64,000 bases of DNA from Mesocentrotus franciscanus (GCA_037976565.1 CP137668.1:28127113-28191112), one strand, 5' to 3'; shown: positions 10,104-22,814, counted from the stretch's first letter. Translations and numbers: made by a program. The notes: generated by a model not told the origin, from the letters alone.

Positions 10104-11572
10104 CAAAATGCACTCTGGTTTATTTCGTCAAAGATATAGTTAGGGTTTGGTTAGTATAGTGTCTGGTCCAGGGATGAATTTAGGATTTCGGTTAGTTTAG
10201 GAAATTTACCGCGAAGCAATTGTCACCGGAGAATATGTCGTTTCTTTACATAACAAAATGTTGCAATTAATCACCATTCAACAAATCAAACGCACTTTCA
10301 ACCAATCTGATTCGCGTATTTATGCCTTGTCTTTGCTGGTATTTCCCTGTATTGTACCCCGTGCCCATGGCATCAGTTCGATAACCTTGAAATAGGCCTA
10401 AATGAACTACATAAGGCCTGTTTGCATCAGCCCGAGTTGGCCAAATAGCCCGCTATTTGTGATCCGGGAAATTAGCCAGATCACGAAATAGCGGGCTATT
10501 TGGCAGGTGAAGACGCAAGTAGGTTTTTAAACAAATCTAGGACAGGATCAGGATCAAGGACAGGATCAAGGCTCATTTCTAATATTCATTTGGACAATAT
10601 TATTGTCATCATAGTTTACATATATCTTGGATCAATTCCCTACATTCACAAGGGGCATGCAATTGCATTGGTAAAACGCTCATGTAGTAGACAGAATAGA
10701 ATGTGAGGGAAAATTCGAGACTTAAAGCTATTTTTTGTTTACGCAGACGCATAAGAGTGGGGAAAACCCCTATCCCAGAAGAACTTCGTTGATTGTAATG
10801 TTGAAGAAAATAACGGTTCCCATAAAAATAAAAAAATCAATTGCTAGCCTATGGACCTCAAGATAACTAAAATATAAACCAATACAAGATGAAATATATT
10901 GAAATTTGTATATATAATTATGGAATATTTCTGAGTGTGTTTCACCCCAAAACAATAAAAAACAAACGATGAAACTTTTGTGTACAACTTTCTTTTGGTA
11001 TTCCTTACCTTTAAAAACAACAATTCAATGACATTCCTCTTCACAATTTACAAAGAGATTTCGGTAAGACAACAATGAGTCAAGGTCAAATGAAGGTGAA
11101 TATTTACTATTTGTTGTAGTAACGCATCACTTCACTATTGAGACAATCATATCGTTTATTGCGCTGGATTGTCAGAAGTGATATATGCAGATTACCTGAA
11201 GTAACTACTTTTGTAGTAATAGATATGAACTTTTAAGGGGGTTACTTTGAATCTCAAACCTCGCACGCTATCGGTTCCATGGTATCTGATTTATGTCTTA
11301 ATACTATGAGAGATAAACATGTTTATGGGGAGGTCAGGAACATTCGATTTAAAGTGAGCATTTTAACAAGAAAATGTGCAAATGGAATATGATCTCACGT
11401 CTCATGATTATGATGGGGTGATACACGGTGTCTCGTAAAATAGAGCTTGGAAGCCCCCTCTGGATCATGTATTATCACGGACATACATGAGGGAATTATT
11501 GAAGTTGAAAGGAAGTCCACATTAAGTAGAGGTAAATGTTAAGTTGAGAAAGAGTTGTTGTTATTTTTGTTG
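10104..11572. other. No gene seen; one strong palindrome inside
   Basis: Apart from the hairpin at 10440-10504 and short GGATCA direct repeats near 10545-10572, this is AT-rich sequence with no recognised feature. Confidence 0.5.
10440..10504. repeat. 65-bp near-perfect hairpin, GCCAAATAGCCCGCTATTT arms
   Basis: The left arm GCCAAATAGCCCGCTATTT plus TGATC and the right arm GATCA plus AAATAGCGGGCTATTTGGC pair over about 25 bases around a 14-base loop. Each arm holds a shorter palindrome, AAATAGC..GCTATTT, so a cruciform or compound stem is possible. I see no target duplication or flanking element, so its origin is unclear. Confidence 0.85.
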
Positions 11573-11573
11573 T

Positions 11574-11606
<33 letters not shown>

Positions 11607-11668
11607 CGAGGACGATGGTAATGACGATGATGATGGTGATGGTAATGACGATGATGATGGTGATGGTG

Positions 11669-11700
<32 letters not shown>

Positions 11701-11778
11701 GATGATGAGGACGATGATGTTGATTTTGATGATAATGGTGATGATGGTGACGATAAGGCGATGTAATGATGATGATGG

Positions 11779-11809
<31 letters not shown>

Positions 11810-12010
11810 ATTGATGATGATGCTGGTGCTGTTGATGATATCGATACTGATGATGATGATGATGACGACGACGAAGATCCAGTTAATGAAGCTGACAATA
11901 ATGATGATAATGATGATGTTTTGATAATGATAATGATGATGATTACGAAGACAAGGACAATGACACGGTGATGACGACAACAACGATGATGTTATTGATA
12001 ATGATGATAA
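11573..12010. repeat. Long (GAT)n/(ATG)n trinucleotide repeat
   Basis: About 430 bases of GATGATGATG with GAC, GGT and GAT variants. Open frames of 119-140 codons on both strands encode runs of Met, Asp, Ile, Ser or His purely because of the repeat. Confidence 0.95.
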
Positions 12011-13490
12011 TGATGACGGTTCTGATAATTAGATAGACGAGTGGGCGAAAGGGGACGATGACAATGATTACGAGGATGACGACGATAACGATCACGACAA
12101 AACACATACTAATATTCTCCAAGTTATATACAAAACCAACTCAGGATAATGGCTGCCCCCCTTTAAAAAAAATGATAATAATAATGATAACCCAAACCGT
12201 TTTAAGTGATGACACGGGCTGTAGTCAACTTTCACTTGGCAGGTTCTAATACCAAACCTGATCCACACTTCGTGTGATTCTCGATATCGGAGATGAACGT
12301 AAAAATCCTTCTCTATTTACTTGATTTATTGCCTCCATAGTTGATTGCAAAAATTGCATTAGTGCGTTGCAGTGGTCGTTTGTTTTGCGTTACGAATGGG
12401 GGGCGTAGCCATAGTCGCTAAAAGGGGACTGTGGAAAGGTTAAGTGACCCCCTCCCTATCGTAAAACGCACCTTTTGATACATCAATCATCAATGAAAAG
12501 CACATTCGTCATGTTCATCACGGGTGAATTATTTTTTGACAGGTATCATGTATAGTGAGTTTTGAATCTAGTTACACTTCGTAAAAATAGATTACCCTTA
12601 ACACCCGCTTCGTCCCCGCCCCTTCAAAAATAACCCCAGACCTCTAGCTTCGCCACAAATCTACGTCGAACTGGAGTACCCTGATAAACCATTTCTTACC
12701 TATAATTGTGTAAATGATTTTATTTTAGATGAGTCGAGAGGCAATGAACCGTTCCCTTTGAAATCTGTGATGAAAGTTTATATGTTTGATGCTAGAGGGC
12801 ATAATGATAAAATGATGAAATGAAAACATCGCAAATCACTCCCCGGTTTCATTATCCCATGGTCAAGGTCAAGGCTATCCATACGAGTAACTTAACTTAA
12901 ACTCAACATTTGCTTGCCCTGATTGTGAATGGTTTAAGGAGGGACAACCGATCCGAGCCCCGTTTTAAAATTCAGGGTGACAGAGCTAAAGAAGCCCCCA
13001 AAAAAAAAAAAAAAAAAAAAAAGAAAGGAAAAGATGTCCCTCCCCATATCTGTGTTTTTGCATCCCTTCACATTTCCGACCCCAATATGCACCTCAAATT
13101 CGCCCCATATACCCTCATGTCATAGTTCAAAGAACATCAAAGTTGACTTATACAGGACATTTAAAAAGAAATCTCCTCTTCATTTAAAATTAAAATTCCA
13201 TGAAGATCATATTTTGAGATATCGTCTTAAAATCATTTAATGTCGTCGTGTCTCTTGGGTATTTTGTAGATTTTATTCATTATTGTTGCTATTTCTATTG
13301 ATCCGTTGAAAGCGAAATGGTTTAATAAAAGAATCTTGCATATTAATTTATATAGCGCAAAGTTGATAAAATGTTTTTTTTAATTCAGGTAGTACAAAAA
13401 TAGTATAAAACACATTTGTTGATTAGCATAGATATCACTTTAATTTGAAGCAAGAGAGAAAAAAAAATTTCAAATAAAAGAGAAAGCGAC
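12011..13490. other. No gene recognised
   Basis: Contains a short poly(A) run at about 13001-13021 and degenerate GAT/ACG triplets at the left. Frames up to 87 codons begin in or next to the poly(A) and encode Lys runs. Confidence 0.5.
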
Positions 13491-13690
13491 AGAGTGAGAG
13501 AGAGAGAGAGAGAGAGATAGACAGACAGATGGAGACAGAGAGAGAGAGAGAGAGACCGACAGACAGAAACAGACATACATACAGAGGGGGTGGTGGGAAG
13601 AAAGATAGGAAAAGAGAAAGAAAGAGAGTGTCGTGTGAGGGCACATGGCGAGAGAGAGAAAGAGAAAGAGAGAGAGAGAGAGGGGGCGGG
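13491..13690. repeat. (GA)n microsatellite with (GACA) variants
   Basis: Purine-rich plus strand, GAGAGA broken by GACAGACAGA and GGGGGTGG. The minus-strand Ser/Leu-rich frames (up to 109 codons) are low complexity. Confidence 0.9.
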
Positions 13691-14400
13691 TGGAAGAGGG
13701 GAGAAGGTAGGAATGGAAAGATAAAGGGGCGTTTAGATGGACGCAGGGGGAGTCAAATGCCATCCACATCGAAATAAACAAAACATTAAAATCATTCAAT
13801 CATTTGGGTCAGTCGTCTTTCGGCAGACAACTTCATTCTTTATGGGAGTCGTGACATTACATCTTGGGGGGCACAGCATATGTTATATGTTGGTCTTGGT
13901 TCACGAGTCATAGGTCAAATATAGAAGAAGACAATAGCAAAATATGGATCAAACAATATATCATACTCCAAAGGTTAGTTTTATGGGCCGTCAAAGAAAA
14001 CATACATATTTTATGTCTTGTGAACTGTGTGAACGTATAGCTTCGACCCTTGTGAAAAAAAAAGATATACAGAGACAGAAATAGATGTATTTATACAACA
14101 CCTACGTGGATTGGAGGATTTTTGGTCACATGATATTCAATAGATATACTATTGCACGGGCGTGCATTTTTGGTACTATTCGCCGTAGTACTATTCAACG
14201 AGCGTGCATGTTTGGTTAATATGCAGACTGCGTACCTCTCTGCCCAGCGCGTATCCCATTAGCTGCGTGCATCTGACGCGAAGGCAATCTGAATGTAATC
14301 GAGAAGGCTTTGACTCCAACTTTAATTTATCCTTAATATAAGGAGTAAATAAGCATAATTTGTTGAAAGATTAACGTTCTATTAGATCTATTACGATGTT
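13691..14400. other. No gene recognised
   Basis: Around 14155-14215 the motif CG(G)GCGTGCATxTTTGGT occurs twice about 50 bases apart (CGGGCGTGCATTTTTGGTAC and CGAGCGTGCATGTTTGGTTA), a small diverged direct repeat. Confidence 0.5.
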
Positions 14401-14537
14401 GTATAAAACAAATAATGAATGTTTTTCATTCGTTCAATAGTGCGAATATTTTCATTCGTTGAAAGGTTAACGTTAATTCTATTCAACTCATGAAAATATT
14501 CGCACTATTGAACTCATAAGCATTCATTATTTGTATA
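14401..14537. mobile_element. AT-rich hairpin element
   Basis: ACAAATAATGAATG and TTCAATAGTGCGAATATTTTCAT on the left are mirrored by ATGAAAATATTCGCACTATTGAA and CATTCATTATTTGTAT on the right, giving arms of about 60 bases around a GGTTAACGTTAA-containing loop. It is consistent with a small foldback MITE. Confidence 0.75.
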
Positions 14538-14949
14538 ATATTGTATATTCAATACAAATTATAGAAAGGGGGTGACGGGGAGGGGGCCAGGGAAACAGAG
14601 GAACGGAGAGGCAGAGAAAGGGGAAAACACGAAAACAAGTAAACGTTTGCCTTAAAATCTGGGTTTCTAGCTTCTCTTATAATTCGTTAAAACAATTAAG
14701 AAATACAAGTGAAATCAATGTTGATTTATCTGTAGTCACTTTTATAGAGCCATGAGAAAATGAAAACTCCCGTTGAATATAAGATTTGCCTTCATTCAAA
14801 TGCTGAGTCATACAAAATTATGACGTCATTTTGAATGAACAGCAGAATCAAATATTTGATTATATGAGTGAGGTGTATGCCCTTCGGAGAATTTATTTTC
14901 TTCTTCATTGACCTTTATCCCCTTGCATCTAGCTTCTTCCCCGCATTCA

Positions 14950-15120
14950 CTGAAAAGAGAGAGGGAGAGAGAGAGAGAGAGAGAGTTTAAGAGATAAGAA
15001 TGAGATAAAGAGATAGAGAGAGACTGGGGTAAGAGGGAGAGAGAAAGAGACAGAGTGGGTCTCTCTCTCACACACACAAACACGCACACACGCGCATACA
15101 GAGAGAGAGAGGGGGGGGGG
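14950..15120. repeat. (GA)n microsatellite with CA-rich interruption
   Basis: GA-rich tract with a short CTCTCTC(CA)n block at about 15060-15100, then GAGAGA and poly-G. No coding content. Confidence 0.9.
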
Positions 15121-16823
15121 GAATGATGACTAATTTCGCATTCAAAGTTCAACTATTATTCAATCAATAGATTAATGAGACAGCAACAACTCCAATATGT
15201 CATTGTTAAAATGATGATTGATTGCAGAACGATAAATCAAATTGACGTGTCAACCAACAATGACGTACTTTTGAAATTAAAAAAAAATCGCTGGTATATG
15301 GATAGAAAACCGGTCTACGCGTTGCTTTATCAATTTTTTTAAAAATATTCCCGCCCTCTCAGCAAAAAAATATATCCGATCGTTGTGTGTATACGGACAC
15401 TGCGAATGAACAACGATATCAATAACAAACGCTTGATAACATTAGTGATTGTTTATTATGTTCTTCCACATAACGGATTAAGTATGAATGAAATAAAAAC
15501 ATTAATCGTAAGTACATAAATTTACATTTATTATGTGGAATATAATTATACATAGATAACATATCTTTAATTTTTTAGAAAAGAATATCAGCTTAATAGT
15601 ATACAAAATAATTTTGTTTGACCAGTACATATTGAAATGTTCATCGTATATGTTGCATATTCTGTATTTCATATAACCTATTTGTAGATAGCACTTTTGA
15701 AAGAAGATGACATGATTAAAAGCTCGGCTTGACCAAGAAGAATTTATACTTTTTTCTGCTACATTTCTTTCATATTTTCAAAATCAAATGTGAACGGTGT
15801 TTTTTGCCCAGGAAATATTGCTTTAGCTATCATATTTATCACGTAACCGACATCTTTCAAATACTGTACGTCATTCGATTGTTTTTTATCTGACAGTTTA
15901 TTGGGTTCATATCTTTCATAATGTATGTTTATTCTTTTCAGTGTCCCGCCAAACTTGTGAATATTTGTTCATTTTATTCAACACGAGGTGACTCGACCTT
16001 TCACCTTTGACCCCATGCAAGCTGGTGGATACTCACGTACAACATTCGTGATATTTGGATCAATTTTTAAGGAGAATCAGATTTTAAAAAAGATATGGAA
16101 AAAATATGATTTGATATAAGCCTTCAATCAAAGAATCACCGGACGATATAATGGCGATGGATGAATCTACTTTGCATAGCGTAAAATTCACAATTCAAAG
16201 ATTCTTTGTATCTTATTCTGAATTATATTGTATTGTCAATGTAACTGAAAAGTTACATTCCTTTTCACAAGTACATTTGGCGCCAATATTCACAAAATGC
16301 AGTGACAAACGCCGGAAAAAATAAACCAACGAGAACATTTTGTTCACCTCGCGACGCACCAAGTTGGCTGAGAAAGATAGCACTAAAAAGGTCATGAGTT
16401 ACCATCATGCCTAAAGATATTCAGCTCGTCCGTTATGCAACCAATGATTAGTATTTTGAAAGTTTTATTCTCTAATGATGTATTATTAATACAAATCATG
16501 CTTCATAGAATGTTTACAAAGTTAAATTGCCTTTTCTTTTAACAATGAAAAGACCTGTAGAATATAATACAGAAGGAGGGCGGGGCAAATGGATAGATAA
16601 CATGAAATTAACGAGGGAAACAGATTTAAATGTGTAAAAGAAGAAAGGAAAACAATGGTAAGAGAACGAGTTATGAATGACAACTAGAAAGATAAAAGAA
16701 ATAGATATATTTAAAAAAGAGAAGAAAAGAGATGGAGAGGTAGAAACGTGTGACACAGTGACATTGAACTCTAGACTAGGTCATCACTAGGTGAAAGATC
16801 GGATGCAAGCTTGTAACAAAAAT
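15121..16823. other. No gene or repeat recognised
   Basis: AT-rich sequence. Frames of 60-80 codons have no motif. I see no exon-like block bounded by plausible splice sites. Confidence 0.5.
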
Positions 16824-16830
16824 CGCTCTC

Positions 16831-16890
<60 letters not shown>

Positions 16891-16892
16891 GC
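16824..16892. repeat. (CT)n microsatellite
   Basis: CTCTCT with single C insertions. A short GA run (about 16938-16950) of opposite polarity follows. Confidence 0.9.
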
Positions 16893-18027
16893 TGATGATG
16901 GCTTTCTCGGCCATTCAACACCACTAGCAAATCAGATCAAGAGAGAGAGAATAATATCATGGAAATTGAAATACAACTTAAAACAACATGACTTTCACAT
17001 ATCGAACCTGTCAAGCATGATATCTCAATACAACGACTTGTGAAAATTGGAAGTTTGGGGGTGATCTAGACATTTTTTGCTGTTGTTTTTTCCTCTTCAT
17101 TTTTTTCACAGGATGTTTGCCGCTTGGACCGCTGACGACTAGCATGTGCTGACGGAATTGCATCGCGAAAAACTAGATTCACATTATTTTACGTTTTTAA
17201 AGGAACAATGAAGAAAATAAATCAAGCTATAAAGTTATTAAGTCATATGATGAACTATTAATGATTGAATAGTCTATGCACATTAATGTGTGTAATAAAT
17301 ATAGGTCCTGCCAACTTGAATTTATTGAAAATGAAACTCACGCTTATGACAACAACAAAAAACGGTAACGAAACAATAAGTAGAAATTGAAGCACAGTAG
17401 TTAAATAAGAAATGATACAAAAGCATAATATTCTCACATACAAATTTATAGTTAATTGTCTTAAATGAATAGCTACATTCATTCAAATTGAATTTTTATC
17501 ATTCTCAACTATCATTAATTCTTCAAAACGACATCAACTTTGCGTTGGCTATTACCAGACCCACCCACAGGAGAAATTACTCTGCCATTGAAAACAACTT
17601 AAACAATATTTATTTATTTCATTTTCGCTTTTTACACATCCCCTCCCATCACCGCCGTCGTTTTTTAACAAGCGTAGGTAGATACTTACTCTTCTTATCA
17701 TCCTCACGTCATTGCTCAAGTTTCTACTTTCAGATTAGAGTCTTTAAGAGAAGGAAATACAAATACTTCAAAATAATCATCTTGTAGATTTCTAGTGTCA
17801 AGAAAACGGAATTTACCTAAGAAATTGTTTGCACTTTTTCATATTTGTTGAAGTTATGTATGTATTTAGCATGTTTGAAATGGGAGCCTGATTGATCTGT
17901 TTGGGGGCGGGGGAAAGCAGCAACAAAGATAATGCGTTGATATGATGAGACTAAAGAGGATGAAGAGAATCGAAGGAAAGATGACTAGAAGGAGTATGGC
18001 TTAGGGGAACAATATATATAAATATAC
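16893..18027. other. No gene recognised
   Basis: AT-rich. The 99-codon plus frame at 17488-17787 has no recognisable domain and ends in basic low-complexity sequence. Confidence 0.5.
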
Positions 18028-18073
18028 ATATATATAAAGAGAGAGAGAGAGAGAGAGAGAGAGGGGAGAGGAT

Positions 18074-18104
<31 letters not shown>

Positions 18105-18157
18105 AAGAGATAGAGAAGGATAGATAAAGAGAGAGAGAGATAGGATGAAAGAAAGAA

Positions 18158-18190
<33 letters not shown>

Positions 18191-18205
18191 GAGAGAGGTG
18201 AGACC
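18028..18205. repeat. (GA)n microsatellite with GATA variants
   Basis: GAGAGA interspersed with GATAGA over about 180 bases. Minus-strand Ser/Leu frames are artefacts. Confidence 0.9.
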
Positions 18206-18539
18206 TGAGAAGACAAAACAGTTACAAGTGACTAGTGTCAAACATTCCTTCGGAGGTTCCTGACATGACCAAACATTCGTCAAATTTATTTCATTTTTCT
18301 CCCCCAAAATCTCCGTCTTTCACAAGGATTTCATGACGTCTTACTCTTGCAAAAACGTCGTAATTTAGTCAAGGTCAAGGGTCAATACCACACGTGGTTA
18401 GGCCATGTCAATGTTTTCAGATGGCATTTTATTTGAGGCCAAGAACTGGCGAGAGTTCTCGCGACGTCATACATAACTGGGGCAAAACGAGATGAACTTT
18501 TGAACGGGGAACGAGATTATACTGGGGGCGTGCGCTGAT

Positions 18540-18585
18540 GGACGGTGTGTGCGTGTACGTGTGCGTGTGTGTGTGTGTGGGCTGA
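18540..18585. repeat. Short (GT)n microsatellite
   Basis: GTGTGCGTGTACGTGTGCGTGTGTGTGTGTG followed by a G-rich tail. Confidence 0.8.
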
Positions 18586-18819
18586 GGGAGGGGGCTTTGG
18601 GAGGGGCGGGTTGATTCACCTTTCCCTTTATCATTGTTTATACCAATTAGCACAAGACATTGTGTATCAAGTGATAATTAAGACATTTTGACGTACAACA
18701 TAGAATGCACTTCATAACATATCCTAGATGAAGTTTGCCTTGAAAATACAATGCAATTCATGGCGACGGAATAACTCTATGATACATGCCACGGTGAAAC
18801 CTGCTCTATGGTCAATTTC

Positions 18820-18915
18820 TTACATTTACCAACTTACTTACTTAAACCCTGGACCAAACACTTTACCTAACTACCCCTAACCCAATAAATTTGACGAAAT
18901 AAAGCCAACTTTGGG
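18820..18915 (+). repeat. Dispersed CCCTAA-containing repeat, copy 2
   Basis: Carries ACCTAACTACCCCTAACCC, then AATTTGACGAAATAAAGCC, matching the order in copies at 590-740 and 37875-38060. This copy is shorter at the left, where TTACTTACTTA replaces part of the CCCTAA stretch. Confidence 0.5.
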
Positions 18916-19800
18916 CGAATAAAAAAAATGAATGTCGAATCACCAATTTTTGTGATAAGATACGAAGAATAAAACCGGAAGGGGAAGGGGGCAATAATAC
19001 GATGGTGACAGCGATGACGACAATTTAATGTTTAAGTCTTCAATTCCTTAACTTTGTTCAAATGAAATGCGAATAGATTTTCATAAGCAGGCTATTTTTG
19101 CAATATAATGCTGAATGCATTTCATACTGATGTATGTTCCTCTTGACATGCCTGATGTAAGTCTTATTTTGAAACAAAAAAGATTCATCTCTTGGGCTGC
19201 ACGATTGTATAAAAAGGGAACAATACAAACAACAATACAACGCATACAACAAAATTAAATAAAACTTTTATAGGCATAAAAGCACAATACAATACAATAC
19301 ATAATACTAAACGAAACAGTACGATGATACAATAAAACACATGCAATAAACTGCAACAGAAGATGCAATAGACAATCGAATACAGTGTAATTTAAGAATA
19401 ACGATAGAAAAGTTGGCAACAGAATTGGTTGCCTGAACAATCATACCTGCGCAAAAATGTATCTTTCTCATCTGGGTCTCGCTTGAAAATAACAAAAGTG
19501 CTGTTGAGAGAGGGAGAGAGAGAGAAGGGGAGGAGAACGCGCGAGAGAACTAAGCCAATTTCATTTCTATTACTCGAGAAAATATAGTTTTCGTTCGATA
19601 ATAGTTGCGTAGACTCCAGAGGGACTTTGTATGTGAGCAAACAGAGGGATTAAATTCGGGTCATCGGTGAAAGGACATACGACCGACAATCATTTGAGAA
19701 ACATGACAATCTTCATGTTTCATGACACATCATGGGCCCCAAGTTTGTACTTTTCTTTCTTGTCATTATTATCTCTGTATTATTCTCTCTTTCGCTTTTC
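18916..19800. other. No gene recognised; (AATAC)n run
   Basis: A short ACAATACAATACAATAC run occurs near 19285-19302, in a wider stretch (19215-19345) of A-rich sequence with AATACAA motifs. It could be a LINE or SINE tail, but no element body is readable. Confidence 0.45.
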
Positions 19801-19847
19801 CTTCTTCTTCTTCTTCTTTATCTCTCTCTCTCTCTCTCTCTCTTCCT

Positions 19848-19903
<56 letters not shown>

Positions 19904-20200
19904 TTCTTCTTCTTCTTCTTCTTCTTCTTCTTCTTCTTCTATATCTCTCTTTTTCTCGCTCTCTTTACTAACCCCTATTATTGTTCATCTCTTCCCTGCT
20001 TTCTCCTGGTCTTAATCAATCTCTCTCTTTGTCGGTCTGTCTGTCTGTTTGTCTCTTTTTCTCTCTCCCATCCCCTCTCTCTCTCTTTCAGTGTCACTCA
20101 ATTTATGTGCTTTTATCTCCCACCCTTTCGTGTATCTCTCTTTCTTTCTGTCTCTCTGTCTTTATCGATCACCCTTCTCTTTACTCCCCTTTTTTGCCAA

Positions 20201-20240
<40 letters not shown>

Positions 20241-20290
20241 TCCCCTCCCCCTCTCTCTCTCTCTCGTTTCCTCCCGCTCTCTCTTTCTGC
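19801..20290. repeat. Compound polypyrimidine tract, (TTC)n and (CT)n
   Basis: Nearly 500 bases of almost pure pyrimidine on the plus strand: (CTT)n at 19801-19940, then (CT)n with TGTCTG variants to about 20290. The long plus-strand frames (up to 224 codons, poly-Phe/Ser/Leu) reflect this and are not genes. Such a tract could form triplex (H-) DNA, which is an inference. Confidence 0.95.
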
Positions 20291-20369
20291 CAACTTATAG
20301 TTACCCATCACCTCTTAAGCATAATGCTCATGTATTGGTAATGTGGTTCATTCAACTTTCTTTCCAGTC

Positions 20370-20490
20370 AAGGGGTTAATGCTTTGAATCCCTGCCCGGC
20401 GCTTATGTCTTTGGGAAAGGCATTCTATTCACCGATGCCTCTCTTCACCCTTGTGCATCAAACGAGTGCCTGCCGTATTAAGAGGAAACC
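20370..20490 (+). mobile_element. Degenerate tRNA-derived SINE fragment
   Basis: TTTGAATCCC at the left resembles the end of a B box. It is followed by GGCGCTTATGTCTTTGGGAAAGGCATTC and CTCTTCACCC, which parallels the SINE at 22325-22510 (GGCACTTACGTCTTTTGGCAAGACATC, CTCTCCATCC). The A box is not recognisable. Confidence 0.5.
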
Positions 20491-21094
20491 CTGACAGATA
20501 TGACGTCGCAATGACCTCGCTTTAGCTGGTGTAATATTCGAAAACCTAGGGCACTATGACTATGCAAGAAGAGATTGTCATTATGATCATTTTTCAGTAG
20601 ATTATTTGTGTAGAGATTTTTCCGATGAAATCATCACTCCTATAATCAGCTTACTAGTTGTCAATACTAATATACATGACTGTTTCCGTCAAATAAAAAT
20701 GGCCTGTTACAATTTTTGATATAGCGAATGAACAAAATCACTCTGCGCCACATTCATTAAAGTGTTAGGCCTATATGTTCTGTATTACTTTGTAGAATCT
20801 GGAAAACATTGGTTCTTCCGCTAGCAAAAAAAAGCAAAATAACAAGACAAAGTATGCTTACATGTGAAGCAAAATTCTGCATTCATTCGCAATAGGTATT
20901 TCCCCCAACGTTAGAACGCCTAGGAAAAAATGAAAGCAAGTTGCTATCCGAATCCATCAAGTTCAACCACCCCGTCATCTTTACAGGATATCACCGCCGC
21001 CACCACCACCCCCTCCCCTTTGGGCATCAGGAAAACAGAATAAATTAAACCTGCATTGGTCAACATGATTTTATGCAACATGACTAAGGAGGAT
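20491..21094. other. No gene recognised
   Basis: Contains a short CCGCCGCCACCACCACCCCC tract near 20993-21013 and otherwise nothing recognised. Confidence 0.5.
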
Positions 21095-21275
21095 TACGCC
21101 CCTTTTTAGCTTCTGGATACGCCACTTTGGAGGGGTGGGATCATGGGAGATTCAAAGAAAAAAAATTCTGGATACGCCCCTGGGGAGGGCATTGTAGGGA
21201 GGGTAGGTTGCAATAGATACTTCTGGATACGCCAATGGGGTGGAGCAGGTGAGGTCAGAAAAAACTGAAAAATGG
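21095..21275. repeat. Degenerate 55-bp tandem repeat, three units
   Basis: TTCTGGATACGCC recurs at 21111, 21166 and 21221, spacing exactly 55 bases. Beyond that block the units share only G-rich composition. A GATTACGCCCC remnant at about 21092 may be a fourth partial unit. Confidence 0.6.
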
Positions 21276-21484
21276 ATATTTGCCTTGCCATGCCTGTCGT
21301 GTAGAGAATCAAGGAGTAAGCGCGAGTGAACTTTTCCAGCATTTCTTCACGTGTTGAACTTTACCAACTTCATGTCATTAGTTATAGCGCATATTTCTTT
21401 CTCACGAATTCATCATCGCTCCCCATATCGTCTTTCTTTTCTACAATTGTCATTCAGTGTGTTCCACTTTCCTTTTCCTCCCTT

Positions 21485-21760
21485 TCAAAGATAGAGTTGA
21501 GTTCTAGTCAGACATGTGATTTACATTGTAAAAGAAACTGTCTGGACTCAATTATTGGAAAAGGTTGATTAACGCATTGGTGTATACTGTGAGGTTTTCT
21601 AACCATAACAATAATAAATGACTTGCTGAAAGTCACATGCACTGTACACAGAAATTGGTATATGAAACTACATAAAAGTGTGGCATGAAATTTTGGTCTA
21701 ACACTTCTGCTATTTTTTGTCATTTTTTGTTTAATATGAGGGCGTTTGATTAGCAATAAT
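21485..21760 (+). mobile_element. Dispersed element, TGTATATGGGACT family, diverged copy
   Basis: Aligns with 43658-43860 through AAAGAAAC, GAAAAGGTTGAT, CATTGGTGTATACTG, GCACTGTACACAGAAA and GTATATG. The left edge, TTCAAAGATAGAG, matches the TTAAAGAGA end of that element loosely. It is a non-coding repeat. An 82-codon minus frame and an 80-codon plus frame crossing it have no homology I recognise. Confidence 0.6.
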
Positions 21761-22295
21761 TTTCAGAGGACATTTCATGGTATTCTCCTAAGATAACATG
21801 AAACGAATGAACAATCTCACTAATATTCACCTTCCTCTGTTCCCAGAACTAGGTCGTCTCTTTAAAATAGGGCCTAGGTGTAACCATGGACTAGCACAAC
21901 GTGGTTATGAAGAGTACGTGATGAGCCACTAAACAAACAATGGTATTAGACACGGATAAACCAGACACATTTTGTTTATTCTCAATTCTGCCAATGATAG
22001 GGGTGCTAGATATCACCCCCCGCCCCCATCGGCTTTCACCCTCGAAATTAAACCTGAAATATATGATTAAAGTCATTGAAATGCATCTCTGGTGCTTACA
22101 ACAAACGGTGTTAAGAGCCTACCTAACTGTACGGGCACAAAATGTCCCACACAGTGGCGTAGCTTGTATCCAGTCATTGAGGGGCACCGGTTTTACTCTG
22201 TAAATGAATTGCGAAGTGACTTGACCATCGATTAGGTTTGGAATAGGTTATATCACCTTCCTTTCTAGCCCCACCCCCCTTTTTACCTTTCTTTC

Positions 22296-22320
22296 TTTCT
22301 CTCTCTCTCTCTCTCTCTCT
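22296..22320. repeat. Short (CT)n microsatellite
   Basis: TTTCTTTCTCTCTCTC run directly upstream of the SINE head. Confidence 0.8.
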
Positions 22321-22324
22321 GTAG

Positions 22325-22510
22325 AGGTGTTGTGATCTAGTGGATACGTCCCCGGAATGTGGATCACATGGTTCGCGGTTCGACTCCCGCCGCGGCACTT
22401 ACGTCTTTTGGCAAGACATCTACAATTGCCACTCTCCATCCAAGTGAAGTAAATGGATACCCGGTAGGAAGAAATTCATTGATTGCTTCAGCGCCTTATT
22501 TAGACCATGG
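22325..22510 (+). mobile_element. tRNA-derived SINE
   Basis: A box TGATCTAGTGG (22333-22343) and B box GGTTCGACTCC (22377-22387) have tRNA-like spacing. The tRNA-unrelated body follows: GGCACTTACGTCTTTTGGC, CACTCTCCATCCAAGTG, AAATGGATACCCGG. The same body order (a CGTC(C)TTT block, TGCCACT, CCACCCAGGTG, AAATGGGTAC) occurs at 57575-57790. The source tRNA is not determined. Confidence 0.75.
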
Positions 22511-22814
22511 GCCAAGCCTCAACATTCTTCAGTTCCGTGGTCTCCCCCTGGGAAGTACTTTATTTTGTCCTAAATGATCAATGGACATATATCTAAGAAC
22601 AATGGTCAAATGTTCCCATCTCCAAATTTGTGTATTTTTTCAATTATGGCGGTTCAGCTACAGCCGGGGTAATAATAAGACACTTTGTATTAAGCGCAGT
22701 ATATATAGAGAGTATATTCATATAATAGCTGCATTATATAAATGGACAAATTATTTATAAAAAAATGTTTTCGCCACTGGATTACTTGACGCGCCCCGTA
22801 TAGCTTTGCCACTG

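Larger units (their letters stand above)
22152..22814. mobile_element. Probable hAT-type non-autonomous element
   Basis: The left end is CAGTGGCGTAGCTTG and the right end TAGCTTTGCCACTG, whose reverse complement begins CAGTGGCAAAGCTA. The flanking octamers GTCCCACA and GTCCTAAA agree at six of eight positions, as for an eroded 8-bp hAT duplication. A SINE (22325-22510) lies inside. No transposase frame is visible. The pairing of these ends is less certain than for 2883-3119. Confidence 0.45.

Noticed and set aside
11539..11983. Acidic and Met-rich frames on both strands
   Set aside because: Open only because GAT/ATG triplets contain no stop; both strands are equally open.
19667..20379. Long plus-strand frames (up to 224 codons)
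   Set aside because: Entirely explained by the (TTC)n/(CT)n tract; poly-Phe/Ser/Leu in all three frames.
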